The notes under the pieces were generated by a model. That model was not told the origin of the DNA. It searched no databases and worked only from the letters and a program-made list of their open reading frames with translations. 7,748 bases of DNA from an uncultured Oscillospiraceae bacterium (GTDB taxonomy: Bacteria; Bacillota; Clostridia; Oscillospirales; Oscillospiraceae): positions 1 to 7,748 of the forward strand of contig CAJUPS010000126.1 of NCBI GenBank assembly GCA_910588045.1, given 5' to 3'. Positions within the stretch are counted from its first letter, which is position 1. Every line of letters starts with the position of its first letter. Position numbers and translations under genes: made by a program. This document shows positions 1 through 6,259 of this stretch, one piece after another.

Positions 1-9
1 GTTCCTCCT
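1..9 (-). promoter_or_regulatory. Ribosome-binding site of the next gene beyond the left edge
   Basis: On the minus strand the sequence AGGAGG (9 to 4) overlaps the TAG stop of the Tal-like gene (10-8) and is followed by AAC at the edge of the window. This is a consensus Shine-Dalgarno site, so another gene of the same operon should start within a few bases outside the window. By usual late-operon order it could be a further tail, fibre or lysis gene, but nothing of it is visible. Confidence 0.75.
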
Positions 10-2143
10 ATTTTATTTTGCCGTCCCTTTCTCCCTGTTTTTGCCAGCCAACAGACAGGGTCGCGGACGTGGACACCGTACTGACGCTTTTCCTCCTTTG
101 GGCGGTCACGCCGAAGAATCCCAGGTAGGCCGAACTGTTGCCCAGATTCAGCGTCCCACCCTGGACTGTCAGCCCGGTGAAGTACCCCCAGTAGAACGGA
201 TAGTTGCTGGAGCCGATATAGGAGCCGAGGCTGGAACCGGTGTTGCTGGGGAGAAGCTGGCGGGAACTGTTGTAGGTGAGATAGTAGCTGGTACTGCTTC
301 CGCCAGCGTATAGCCGGTAGATCGAGGATGCCTTTGCGTAGCCGCTGAGATCAGACGTTTTGGCATAGCCGCTCAGTGAACTGGCCGTGAGAAAACCACT
401 GAGGTCAGAAGTCTTTGCGTAGCCGCTTAGATCACTGGTTTTTGCGTAGTCGCCCGGCTTGAACTGGGAGCCATTGAGATATAGGGTGGTGATGTGGGCT
501 TGATTCCACGGGTAGGTGCTGGTCCCCAGATAGCTGGTCTGCGTGCTGTAGATCTGGTAGTAGGAGATCGTCATCCCGGCGGTCGTGCCGCTGTAGACCG
601 TCTGCGTCCCGGTATGGGTCTTGCCCCAGGGAGTGGATGCCGAGCCCAGTTCCCACAGCACACTGCTGGTCATCGTCCTGGCATTCAGATCCAGCTTTAC
701 ACCGTTGGCGATGCTGCTGCAGTCGCTCAGAGTGATCAGCTTATAGGCGAACAGCCGCAGCGTGTCGTAATTCCATCCCCCATCCCCGCCTACATACAGT
801 GCGGAGCTTCCGCTTTCCCCAACACACATCTTATCGTTGCTGCCGTAGATTTTTTTGATATGGAAGCTGGCGGCGTCAATGCGGTCGGCAGTGATCTTTC
901 CGGTCTTGATGCAGGCCCCGTCAATGGTGGTGGTTCCGCCGGACAGACCCGCGAAGGTAACGAAACCGGTAATCTTGATGTCCCCGCTGGAGAGTGTCGT
1001 GCCGCCTGCGGTCAGTTGGAAGGAGCTGGAGGATTCCCCGTTGGTGACAGAGAGCCGGATGCTCTTGGCGTACTGCTCCACGGCGGAGATGTGCGTCTCC
1101 GCGCCCTCCAGCCCCTCCTCGGTGGCGGTGATCCGGGTGTTGAATCCCCCCACGGTCAGGCTCAGTTGGGCCACGTTCCCTTCGGCAGACTTGATACGGG
1201 CATCAAAGCCGCCCACCGTCTGCTTCAACTCGGACACACTGCCCTCCGCCGTGGTGATGCGGGTGTCGAAGCCGGAAACGGTCTGGGTCAGGGAGGACAG
1301 GCTCCCGTCCATCTTCTGGATGGTGGATTCCAACTTCCCGTTCGCCGCCCGGAACTCCTGCTTGATGCCCTCCATCCGGTCAGAGGTAGCGGCGAGGAGG
1401 TTCGGCACATAGTCGCCGACCTCCACCCGGACGGTGTAGCGGTAGAACGGGTTATAGGTGATGGCGATGATCCTGGTGTCCACCGCCACACCCATGGGCC
1501 GGTAGGTGATGTTCACCTCGTCTCCAGCCTCCAAGTCAGACATCTTGAACAAGGAAATTTCGTATGCCTGGGTATCCTCCCGGCTGTCCAGGGTGACGGA
1601 GAGGTCCGTGACATTCTTTCCGTCCATGAGCACTTTGCGGGTGGTGCTGCCCCGGTGCTTCCGCAGGTTGATTTTGTAGCCGTCATACTCCACCTCGCAG
1701 CCGCAGGCATCGATGAAGCGCATGAGTGCGTTGCGGCGGTTCAGCGTCCCTTCGGTGAAGGCCACCTCCACATCGGTCGTGGCCTCGCACACGCCAACGG
1801 AAAAGGGAGTGCCGGAGAGCAGCCGGTTCAAGCCGCCCAGGGGCGTTCCCTCGTAGACGAAGGCGACCAGGTTGTACTGCTCATCATTGAGCAGATAGGA
1901 GATGTGTTCGCACTGGGTGGATGTGACCGGCAGGCCGTTAGTAATCTGCCGCGCCACCCGGACGATGGTGTATGCCTGCCCCTCCAGCCAAGCCGTCATA
2001 CCAGGGAGCAGCTTCTGGGAGCGGGAAGCCAGGACGGCGAACTCCAGTGTCCGCTCCCCAGAGAGCCGGTCTGTCAGAGAGGCGGAGAGGACGCTGGGAA
2101 AACCGTACAACTTGGACGCTCCCTGGTAGATTTCAATTTGCAT
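8..2143 (-). CDS. Tal-like phage tail tip protein with coiled coil and fibre-like C-terminus
   Basis: A 711-residue tail tip protein. Residues 1-245 look like the hub domain of Gram-positive siphophage tail-associated proteins (prophage endopeptidase tail family). This family forms the tip of the tail tube and may help degrade cell wall; I could not identify a catalytic residue. Residues about 252-360 are a coiled coil with three 21-residue repeats (QTVSGFDTRI-type). Residues 385-435 (GDIKITGFVTFAGL ... TGKITADRIDA) are a segment common in such proteins. The rest is Gly/Ser/Thr/Tyr-rich and fibre-like, with LGS...PW motifs near 499, 539 and 639 and five GYAKTSDLS-type repeats at 566-610. This part probably trimerises and touches the host receptor (inference). 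The start is the ATG at 2143, preceded by GGAAGGAGG at 7-base spacing; a TTG or other start further upstream would lie inside the tape measure gene. The gene begins 13 bases after the tape measure stop. The C-terminus after LGFFGVT is short and basic. Confidence 0.88.
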   Translation of the reverse strand: MQIEIYQGASKLYGFPSVLSASLTDRLSGERTLEFAVLASRSQKLLPGMTAWLEGQAYTIVRVARQITNGLPVTSTQCEHISYLLNDEQYNLVAFVYEGTPLGGLNRLLSGTPFSVGVCEATTDVEVAFTEGTLNRRNALMRFIDACGCEVEYDGYKINLRKHRGSTTRKVLMDGKNVTDLSVTLDSREDTQAYEISLFKMSDLEAGDEVNITYRPMGVAVDTRIIAITYNPFYRYTVRVEVGDYVPNLLAATSDRMEGIKQEFRAANGKLESTIQKMDGSLSSLTQTVSGFDTRITTAEGSVSELKQTVGGFDARIKSAEGNVAQLSLTVGGFNTRITATEEGLEGAETHISAVEQYAKSIRLSVTNGESSSSFQLTAGGTTLSSGDIKITGFVTFAGLSGGTTTIDGACIKTGKITADRIDAASFHIKKIYGSNDKMCVGESGSSALYVGGDGGWNYDTLRLFAYKLITLSDCSSIANGVKLDLNARTMTSSVLWELGSASTPWGKTHTGTQTVYSGTTAGMTISYYQIYSTQTSYLGTSTYPWNQAHITTLYLNGSQFKPGDYAKTSDLSGYAKTSDLSGFLTASSLSGYAKTSDLSGYAKASSIYRLYAGGSSTSYYLTYNSSRQLLPSNTGSSLGSYIGSSNYPFYWGYFTGLTVQGGTLNLGNSSAYLGFFGVTAQRRKSVSTVSTSATLSVGWQKQGERDGKIK
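317..451 (-). repeat. Five tandem 27-bp (9-residue) repeats in the tail tip gene
   Basis: Five in-frame units of nine codons encode DYAKTSDLS, GYAKTSDLS, GFLTASSLS, GYAKTSDLS and GYAKASSIY. The units are similar at DNA level but use varied synonymous codons (GCA/GCC, AAA/AAG, AGC/AGT), so they are not a very recent expansion. Repeats of this kind occur in phage fibre proteins as shaft or spacer segments. Here they separate the LGS...PW motifs of the fibre region. Confidence 0.85.
1097..1285 (-). repeat. Three tandem 63-bp repeats encoding a 21-residue coiled-coil unit
   Basis: Three consecutive units of 21 codons start with QTVSGFDTRI, QTVGGFDARI and LTVGGFNTRI. Twenty-one residues equal three heptads, which fits a trimeric or other parallel coiled coil. 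A weaker related stretch (KLESTIQKMDGSLSSLT) lies just before the first unit. The repeat probably acts as a stalk joining the hub domain to the fibre-like C-terminal half of the tail tip protein. Confidence 0.8.
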
Positions 2144-2156
2144 ACAGTCCTCCTTC

Positions 2157-4619
2157 CTATCCCACGCCGAGGTTCCGCACATAGACCTGGTTCTGCGTCC
2201 ACTGTATCTCCGCCAGGATACGGGCCAGGGTGGAGCCGTTCAATGTCAGCGGGATGGTCACATTGAACGCATGGCCTCCGGCAGCGGCGGCGGGGACATC
2301 GCCGATGTTCGTGTCAATGTCAAAGTCGGTGGGGATGGCGTTGCGCATATCCTTCTCCACGTCCTTCATGGCATCCAGGAATCCCTCCCCCATGCCTGCG
2401 CCCATGTTCTCGCCGATCCCGGCAAACACCGTGGACGGGGAGTGGATGCCCAGGAAGCCCTTCACACCGTCCACAAGACCGCCCACCCAGCCGGTCACCT
2501 TGTCCGACAGCCAGGAGATCATGGAGGAGATACCGTCCCAGATACCTTTGACCAGGTTGACACCGACTTCCACGATGTTGGGGATGGAGTCGGTGAAAGC
2601 AGAGACGATGCTGGCGATGATTTGCGGCACGGCCTTGACGATCTCCACGATGATGGTGGGCAGATTCTCGATGAGTGCCACGAAAAGCTGAACGCCCGCC
2701 AGGATGATCTTGTCGATGTTCCCCACCAGAGCTTCCACAATGCTGGAGATGATCTGGGGGATAGCCTCAACGATTGTTGTGATGATGGTGGGCAGATTCT
2801 CTATCAGAGCCACCAGCAGTTCCACACCGGCATCGATCAGTTGTGGGATGCTCTCCACGATGGCTGTGAGGATGCCCTCGATGATCTGCGGAATGGCCTC
2901 CACGATGGCGGCGATGATGTCCGGGAGTGCTTCCACCAGGGAGGTCAGAAGCTGTATCCCTGCCTCGATGATCTGGGGTATCGCACCCAAAAGGAACTCA
3001 ACGATTGCTGTGATGATGTCCGGCAGAGCCTCTATCAGAACGGGGATGGCCTCCAGCAGTCCCTCTGCCAATCCGGTGATAAGCTGGAGCGCGGCCTCCA
3101 GCAGCAGGGGCAGATTCTCAATGAGGGTCTGCACGATCTGGGTGATGATCTCCACCACCTGGGGGATCAACTCCGGCAGGGACTCGGCAATGCCCTGCAC
3201 CAGTGAGGTGATGATCTGCATTCCGGCATCGATGAACATGGGGAGCAGCTCCACCAGGGCGGCGATGAGTTGGGTGATGACCTCCGTGATGGTGGGCATC
3301 AGTTCCGGGACGGCCTCCAGGATGCCCTGGGCCAGCGACTGGATGATGGCGGGTGCGCCAGCCAGCACCGCCTCTGCCACCGTACCGACCAGTGTGACCA
3401 CCTGGGGGATCATGGTGCTGATGCTCTCGATCATGGAGGTGACGCCGCTCTCGATCTCCTCCGCCGCGTTGTCGTTCCCGGCGATCAGGTCGGAGAAGCC
3501 GTCCATGATACTGACCAGGCCGGGGAGCATATCGGAGGTGATCCGGTTCTTCAATCCGCCGAAGGTGTTGTTCAGCCGACTGAGACTGTCCTCGAAAGCG
3601 GCACTGGCGGCAACGGCCTCGTTGCTCATGACCATGCCGTAGTCCTGGGCCTCCTTCCGGAGCGCGGCGGTGTCCTCGGCGGTCATGTTCAAGACTGCCG
3701 CCATGTCGGTGGCGGACTTGCCCAGGAGGTCGGTGGCGGCGGAGGTGCGCTCCGCTCCGGAACCCATCTCCTGGAGGGCGGCAATCACCACATCAAGCTG
3801 CTGTTCTTGGGAGAGGCCATTCAAATCTTCAATGGACAGGCCCACTGCATCCAACTTCTCGGCAGCGGACTTGGAGCCATTGGCGGCATCCGCGATGACC
3901 CCGGAGAGGGTCTTCATGCCCGCTTGTAGGTTGTCCACGTTGGCCCCGCTGCGCTCGAACACATAGGCCCACTCTTGGTACGCTTCTGCGCTGATACCGA
4001 TCTTCTGGGAGGTCTTATCGATCTTGTCCCCTGCGGAGGCCGTCTCATTCGCCATGTCCCAGATAGCCTTGCCTGCCGCCACAGCCGCCGTGCCAATGGC
4101 GGTGACGGCTGCGGCGGTGGCCTTGGCGATGGTGCCAAGGACGCTCTTGAACTTCTCGAACTTGCTCCCGGCATCCTCCGCCGCGTCACCGCTGTCCTCC
4201 AACGCATCGGCGAAGTCACCAGTGCTGTCCCCAGCCGCCTCCATCTCGTCCGTCATGCCCTTGATGGCATCCTCATTGCCGGACAGCTCCCGCTCCATGC
4301 TGTTGAGAGCGGCCTCGGCGTTGTTAAGCTGTATCTGCCAGTTTTGGGTACGGCGGTCATTCTCACCGAAGGACTCGGCGGCGTTGTCCAAAGCGGAGCG
4401 GAGGGTGTCGATCTTCTGCTTCTGTGCCTCGATCTCCTTGTTCAGCATCTGGTTCCGGGCGGTGAGGGCCTCCACGGAGGTATCGTTCTTAGCGAACTGG
4501 GACTGCACCAGCTTCATTTCGGAGCCCAGCACTTTGAAGAACTGGTTGATCTCCGACAGGGCCGCTTTGAACTCCTTTTCGCCCTCCAGACCGATCTTCA
4601 ATCCAAAATTATCAGCCAA
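2157..4619 (-). CDS. Phage tail tape measure protein
   Basis: An 820-residue tape measure protein, which sets tail length during assembly and is ejected with the DNA. Residues about 30-150 are charged and heptad-like (coiled coil). Residues 160-190 are Ala-rich and hydrophobic. Residues 195-350 hold a conserved tape-measure segment (KTSQKIGISAEAYQEW ... GANVDNLQAGMK). Residues 395-690 are long hydrophobic repeats of the IPQIIxxIVExLPxII type, with no charged breaks typical of a globular domain. A HSPSTVFAGIGENMGAGMGEGF-like motif, common near tape measure C-termini, lies near 726-747. The start is a TTG at 4619, preceded by GGAGG with 9 bases between; an in-frame TAG sits directly upstream, so no longer start exists. 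The Shine-Dalgarno is supplied by the edge of repeat element copy A. By the usual rule of about 1.5 angstrom per residue, the tail would be near 120 nm. The stop is 13 bases before the tail tip gene. Confidence 0.95.
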   Translation of the reverse strand: MADNFGLKIGLEGEKEFKAALSEINQFFKVLGSEMKLVQSQFAKNDTSVEALTARNQMLNKEIEAQKQKIDTLRSALDNAAESFGENDRRTQNWQIQLNNAEAALNSMERELSGNEDAIKGMTDEMEAAGDSTGDFADALEDSGDAAEDAGSKFEKFKSVLGTIAKATAAAVTAIGTAAVAAGKAIWDMANETASAGDKIDKTSQKIGISAEAYQEWAYVFERSGANVDNLQAGMKTLSGVIADAANGSKSAAEKLDAVGLSIEDLNGLSQEQQLDVVIAALQEMGSGAERTSAATDLLGKSATDMAAVLNMTAEDTAALRKEAQDYGMVMSNEAVAASAAFEDSLSRLNNTFGGLKNRITSDMLPGLVSIMDGFSDLIAGNDNAAEEIESGVTSMIESISTMIPQVVTLVGTVAEAVLAGAPAIIQSLAQGILEAVPELMPTITEVITQLIAALVELLPMFIDAGMQIITSLVQGIAESLPELIPQVVEIITQIVQTLIENLPLLLEAALQLITGLAEGLLEAIPVLIEALPDIITAIVEFLLGAIPQIIEAGIQLLTSLVEALPDIIAAIVEAIPQIIEGILTAIVESIPQLIDAGVELLVALIENLPTIITTIVEAIPQIISSIVEALVGNIDKIILAGVQLFVALIENLPTIIVEIVKAVPQIIASIVSAFTDSIPNIVEVGVNLVKGIWDGISSMISWLSDKVTGWVGGLVDGVKGFLGIHSPSTVFAGIGENMGAGMGEGFLDAMKDVEKDMRNAIPTDFDIDTNIGDVPAAAAGGHAFNVTIPLTLNGSTLARILAEIQWTQNQVYVRNLGVG
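2550..3422 (-). repeat. Degenerate hydrophobic repeat array in the tape measure gene
   Basis: About 290 residues (400-690) are built from imperfect repeats alternating IPQ(I/V)I, (A/S)IVE(A/S)L and ENLPTII segments, with a larger period near 44 residues. The DNA echoes this: the 21 bases from 2649 to 2669 recur exactly at 2781-2801, a 132-base (44-codon) offset. Such arrays are usual in tape measure proteins and may form long amphipathic helices in the tail lumen and assist DNA passage through the membrane (family knowledge plus inference). Confidence 0.8.
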
Positions 4620-4652
4620 CTACACCACCTCCTTCGTCCTCGCAATCTCCAT
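4620..4652 (-). other. Possible 10-codon leader ORF ending at the tape measure start
   Basis: ATG at 4652 opens a reading frame MEIARTKEVV whose TAG stop (4622-4620) touches the TTG start of the tape measure gene. Copy B of the repeat has the equivalent frame MEFVRTRKV at 7044-7015, ending two bases before the adaptor start. The peptides are similar, but that may only reflect DNA conservation. Upstream there is just GAAGG two bases from the ATG, a poor spacing. Low confidence that it is translated. Confidence 0.2.
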
Positions 4653-4741
4653 ATCCTTCGCCTCGCCGCAGGCGGCAAGGCTCACTCATTCCGCTGCTCG
4701 TCCTCTCCCCACCGAACCCGCTTCGCTGGGCTTCGGCGGGG
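4634..4741 (-). repeat. Two-hairpin intergenic element, copy A
   Basis: A 108-base element that aligns without gaps to copy B at 7026-7133; I count 17 differences, about 84% identity. Read with transcription it holds: (1) a 35-base hairpin at 4741-4707 with outer arms CCCCGCCGAA and TTCGGTGGGG, (2) a conserved linker GAGAGGACGA, (3) a second hairpin at 4681-4660, GCCTTGCCG-CCTG-CGGCGAGGC, and (4) a conserved tail ATATGGAG...GAGGACGA that runs into the Shine-Dalgarno of the tape measure gene. Both stems pair completely or nearly so in the sense RNA using G-U pairs (5G-31U in hairpin 1, a U-G in hairpin 2) that become A-C mismatches on the other strand, which favours an RNA role in the direction of transcription. 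Family unknown to me; alternatives are a REP- or MITE-like mobile repeat. Confidence 0.8.
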
Positions 4742-4746
4742 TTCCC

Positions 4747-5318
4747 TTAAAACCCTGCCGGGATGATCTCGTCAATGGACAGGTTCCGCTTTGCCTTGCT
4801 CCAGCCCATGAACTGCCGGTGGCACTCCCACAGATCCAACAGCAGGCCAAACGGTGTCAGCCACACTTCGTCCTGGGAAAGACGGAGGTGGGCGACACCG
4901 TAGTAGAGAAGCCGGGTGAACAGTTCGTCACTGCTTACCCGGCCTGTGCGTTTTTTGTATCCGGCTCACTCTTTACGTTCCGTTTCGTGCCGCGGTACAT
5001 GGCCTGCATGATGGCATCCTTGCATCCGGCGAGGTCGTAGGGGGAGGTGAGCAGCTCCACCGCCTCGGCGGTCAGTTCCGGCTTCCGGTCGTCCGGATGC
5101 CGCAGGTTGTGAACCAGGATGCTCTGGTTTGCCAGCAGGGTGATGAGCCAGACGATCTCGTCCAGAGCCATCTCAAAGTTCTCGGACTTCATGAGCTTGT
5201 CGCCCAGGTTCTCCAGCCCACCGTATCTGGCGGCGATCTCCTTGGTAGCCTTGGTGGTCAGGAGGAGCGTAAACTCCTCGCCGCCGATATTGACGGCAGC
5301 AGCGCGTTCCGTATCCAT
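4747..5318 (-). CDS. Tail assembly chaperone, -1 frameshift fusion (gpG-T type), 190 aa
   Basis: Predicted long form of the chaperone. Translation follows the short form for 123 codons to AAC at 4952-4950, slips back one base on A AAA AAC, then reads from C4950 in the -1 frame for 67 codons to TAA at 4749-4747. The extension begins RTGRVSSDELFTRLLYYG and ends with a conserved-looking segment LLDLWECHRQFMGWSKAKRN followed by LSIDEIIPAGF. That ending matches the second ORF found after the chaperone in many Gram-positive siphophages. The extension has no start codon with a ribosome site of its own, so frameshifting is the likely route. In lambda, gpG and gpGT coat the tape measure and recruit tube subunits; the same job is inferred here from position between tube and tape measure genes. 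Coordinates span the joined product, with C4950 read twice. Confidence 0.82.
4911..4943 (-). promoter_or_regulatory. Stimulatory hairpin downstream of the slippery site
   Basis: Six bases (GCACAG) after the heptamer, GCCGGGT (4943-4937) pairs perfectly with ACCCGGC (4917-4911). Inside, after one A-C mismatch, A-U, G-U and CAGT/ACTG pairs continue the stem to a GACGA loop. The stem is thus about 13 pairs, GC-rich at its base, at the 5-9 base spacing typical of -1 frameshift stimulators. The zero-frame stop codon lies partly in the 5' arm. Confidence 0.82.
4935..5318 (-). CDS. Tail assembly chaperone, unshifted short form (gpG type), 127 aa
   Basis: Cytoplasmic chaperone made between tube and tape measure proteins; it is thought to keep the hydrophobic tape measure soluble and is absent from the virion in studied phages. 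The protein is small, alpha-helical in appearance and acidic in its middle (LENLGDKLMKSENFEMALDE, then IVWLITLLANQSILVH). Its N-terminal part (AAVNIGGEEFTLLLTTKAT) is typical of Gram-positive phage chaperones. The start is ambiguous among TTG 5324, ATG 5321 and ATG 5318. ATG 5318 is chosen because GGAGGAGG then lies 7 bases upstream. ATG 5321 would overlap the TGA of the major tail protein by one base (TGATG). The short form ends at TAA 4937-4935, 13 bases past the slippery site, inside the 5' arm of the stimulatory hairpin. Confidence 0.88.
   Translation of the reverse strand: MDTERAAAVNIGGEEFTLLLTTKATKEIAARYGGLENLGDKLMKSENFEMALDEIVWLITLLANQSILVHNLRHPDDRKPELTAEAVELLTSPYDLAGCKDAIMQAMYRGTKRNVKSEPDTKNAQAG
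4950..4956 (-). promoter_or_regulatory. -1 frameshift slippery heptamer A AAA AAC
   Basis: The minus strand reads GAT ACA AAA AAC GCA in the chaperone frame, so the heptamer A AAA AAC is phased exactly as X XXY YYZ. This is one of the most efficient known bacterial slippery sites. It lies five codons before the zero-frame stop, and the -1 frame is open for 67 codons beyond it. Confidence 0.9.
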
Positions 5319-5320
5319 CA

Positions 5321-5914
5321 TCAAACCTCCTCCGCCGCATAGGACGGCTCGTACACCTCGTCATACCAGCCGGTGATCGTGGCGGCGGTCACATCCTTAT
5401 CCCCCTCGGTGACCTCCGCCTTCCAGGGGTGCTTGCCGCTGGCATCCAGTTTGTTCCGGTGCAGGATGGTCCCCTCGATGGTGGGCGTGGAGAAGGTGAT
5501 CCCATCCCCCTTGGTCGCCAGGTTGGTGGCGGGGATGCCGAACTTCACCCGGTAGAGCCAGAAGTAGCGGTAGCAGCCGTTGGCTTTCTTCGCCCGGAAG
5601 CCGATGGCGACAGGACTGCCGCCGTCCTCGCTGGCGGAGATCACCACATGGTTGCTGTCGATGGTGGAGCCGGTGAGGACGGACGCGGCCTCCGCACCCA
5701 GGTCATCCACGCCCAGGGTCAGCTTGCCGCTCTTGAACTCCTTCACGATCTCCGCTGCGCCGTCATCCGCGTACAACGTGGCCTCCGCCAGCTCAACGGA
5801 GAGGTCGGCGGAGATGGCCTTTGCAAGCTGGGCGGGCTTGCCGTAGGTCTCCACCCCAGCGGCGGTTTCAGTGATAGGTGCATAGAAAAGCCTGTCCAGG
5901 CCAATCGTAGCCAT
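5321..5914 (-). CDS. Major tail protein (tail tube subunit), phi13-type
   Basis: A 197-residue tail tube subunit that polymerises around the tape measure. The opening MATIGLDRLFYAPITE and the overall length match the phi13 type of phage major tail proteins. Other family-like stretches are KAISADLSVELAEATLYADD, KLTLGVDDLG, and the core VAIGFRAKKANGCYRYFWLY followed by FGIPATNLATKGDGITFSTP. The start is ATG 5914. GGAGG in the last codons of the upstream gene (ATGGAGGTATGA) is its ribosome site, 8 bases away, and the intergenic gap is 3 bases. The last codons (GCGGAGGAGGTT) in turn form the ribosome site of the chaperone gene. No Ig-like decoration domain is fused at the C-terminus, which ends soon after the tube core (WYDEVYEPSYAAEEV). 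Confidence 0.92.
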   Translation of the reverse strand: MATIGLDRLFYAPITETAAGVETYGKPAQLAKAISADLSVELAEATLYADDGAAEIVKEFKSGKLTLGVDDLGAEAASVLTGSTIDSNHVVISASEDGGSPVAIGFRAKKANGCYRYFWLYRVKFGIPATNLATKGDGITFSTPTIEGTILHRNKLDASGKHPWKAEVTEGDKDVTAATITGWYDEVYEPSYAAEEV

Positions 5915-5917
5915 AGG

Positions 5918-6259
5918 TCATACCTCCATTTCGTAAGATCTCGCCACATCGATGGCGTAGTGGAAATAGCCGGTGTCGTCCTCATGGGCAATGTACCGGC
6001 GGTCTGTGATGTCGATGTCCGCAGTCAGCAGTGCGCGGACAATCTGTTCCTTCCGCTCCATGTAGCTGCCCTTGGCATAGAGCGAGATACGGATCTCCTG
6101 GACATCATACTGGGGCTTGTTGTCCGCAAAAAGGGTGAAGGAATCCGCCATAGGAGTCAGCACCAGATACTCATCCGGGGCGGTCCCGGTGAACACACCA
6201 GTCTCCACGGGGATGCCGATGCCCTCCGCCAGAGCGTTCAGCTCAGCCAGAAGGCTCAC
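5918..6259 (-). CDS. Probable tail terminator / tail completion protein
   Basis: A 113-residue protein in the fixed position between the gp10-like gene and the tube gene, where siphophages encode the tail terminator that caps the tube and binds the head connector. The sequence fits small alpha/beta tail-completion proteins: an N-terminal helix (SLLAELNALAEGIGIPVETG), then TAPDEYLVLTPMADSF, a strand ending RISLYAKGSY, a helix (KEQIVRALLTADIDI) and a C-terminal strand (GYFHYAIDVARSYEMEV). The family name is not certain; the role rests mainly on context. The start is GTG 6259, overlapping the upstream TGA in GTGA; AGGAGG lies about 10 bases upstream, and no ATG alternative is available nearby. 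Confidence 0.72.
   Translation of the reverse strand: MSLLAELNALAEGIGIPVETGVFTGTAPDEYLVLTPMADSFTLFADNKPQYDVQEIRISLYAKGSYMERKEQIVRALLTADIDITDRRYIAHEDDTGYFHYAIDVARSYEMEV

Larger units (their letters stand above)
4612..4746 (-). promoter_or_regulatory. Untranslated gap upstream of the tape measure gene
   Basis: The 127 bases from 4746 to 4620 lie between the end of the frameshifted chaperone reading frame and the tape measure start. They contain repeat element copy A and the tape measure ribosome site (GAAGGAGGTGG on the minus strand, about 4636-4626). No promoter-like -35/-10 pair was recognised. There is no T-rich run after either hairpin on the minus strand, so a simple intrinsic terminator is not supported. 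Confidence 0.6.

Noticed and set aside
8..460. Diversity-generating retroelement target in the tail tip C-terminus
   Set aside because: No adenine-biased variable repeat, template repeat or reverse transcriptase is visible in the window.
2144..2182. Upstream start (13 codons longer) for the tail tip gene
   Set aside because: It would begin within the tape measure coding end and lacks a ribosome site, while ATG 2143 has a consensus site at proper spacing.
494..2266. Long plus-strand open frame of 590 codons
   Set aside because: It is the antisense shadow of the tail tip gene: no ribosome site, unconvincing Gly/His/Arg/Val-rich composition, and the minus-strand product is clearly a phage protein.
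2550..3422. Repeated DNA that could suggest a CRISPR array or other direct-repeat locus
   Set aside because: The repeats are degenerate, in frame, lack spacer structure and encode ordinary tape measure hydrophobic segments.
2271..3642. Two plus-strand open frames of about 310 codons opposite the tape measure gene, with repetitive Asp/His/Gly or Ser/Met-rich products
   Set aside because: Their repetition mirrors the hydrophobic repeat codons of the tape measure gene; no ribosome sites or recognisable domains.
4612..4689. Possible 25-codon ORF (MSEPCRLRRG...) overlapping the tape measure start
   Set aside because: No ribosome site, and the matching frame in copy B stops after 11 codons, so the frame is not conserved.
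4707..4741. Rho-independent terminator before the tape measure gene (and its twin at 7099-7133)
   Set aside because: The stems are strong, but no T-run follows on the minus strand, and essential tail genes must be transcribed beyond them.
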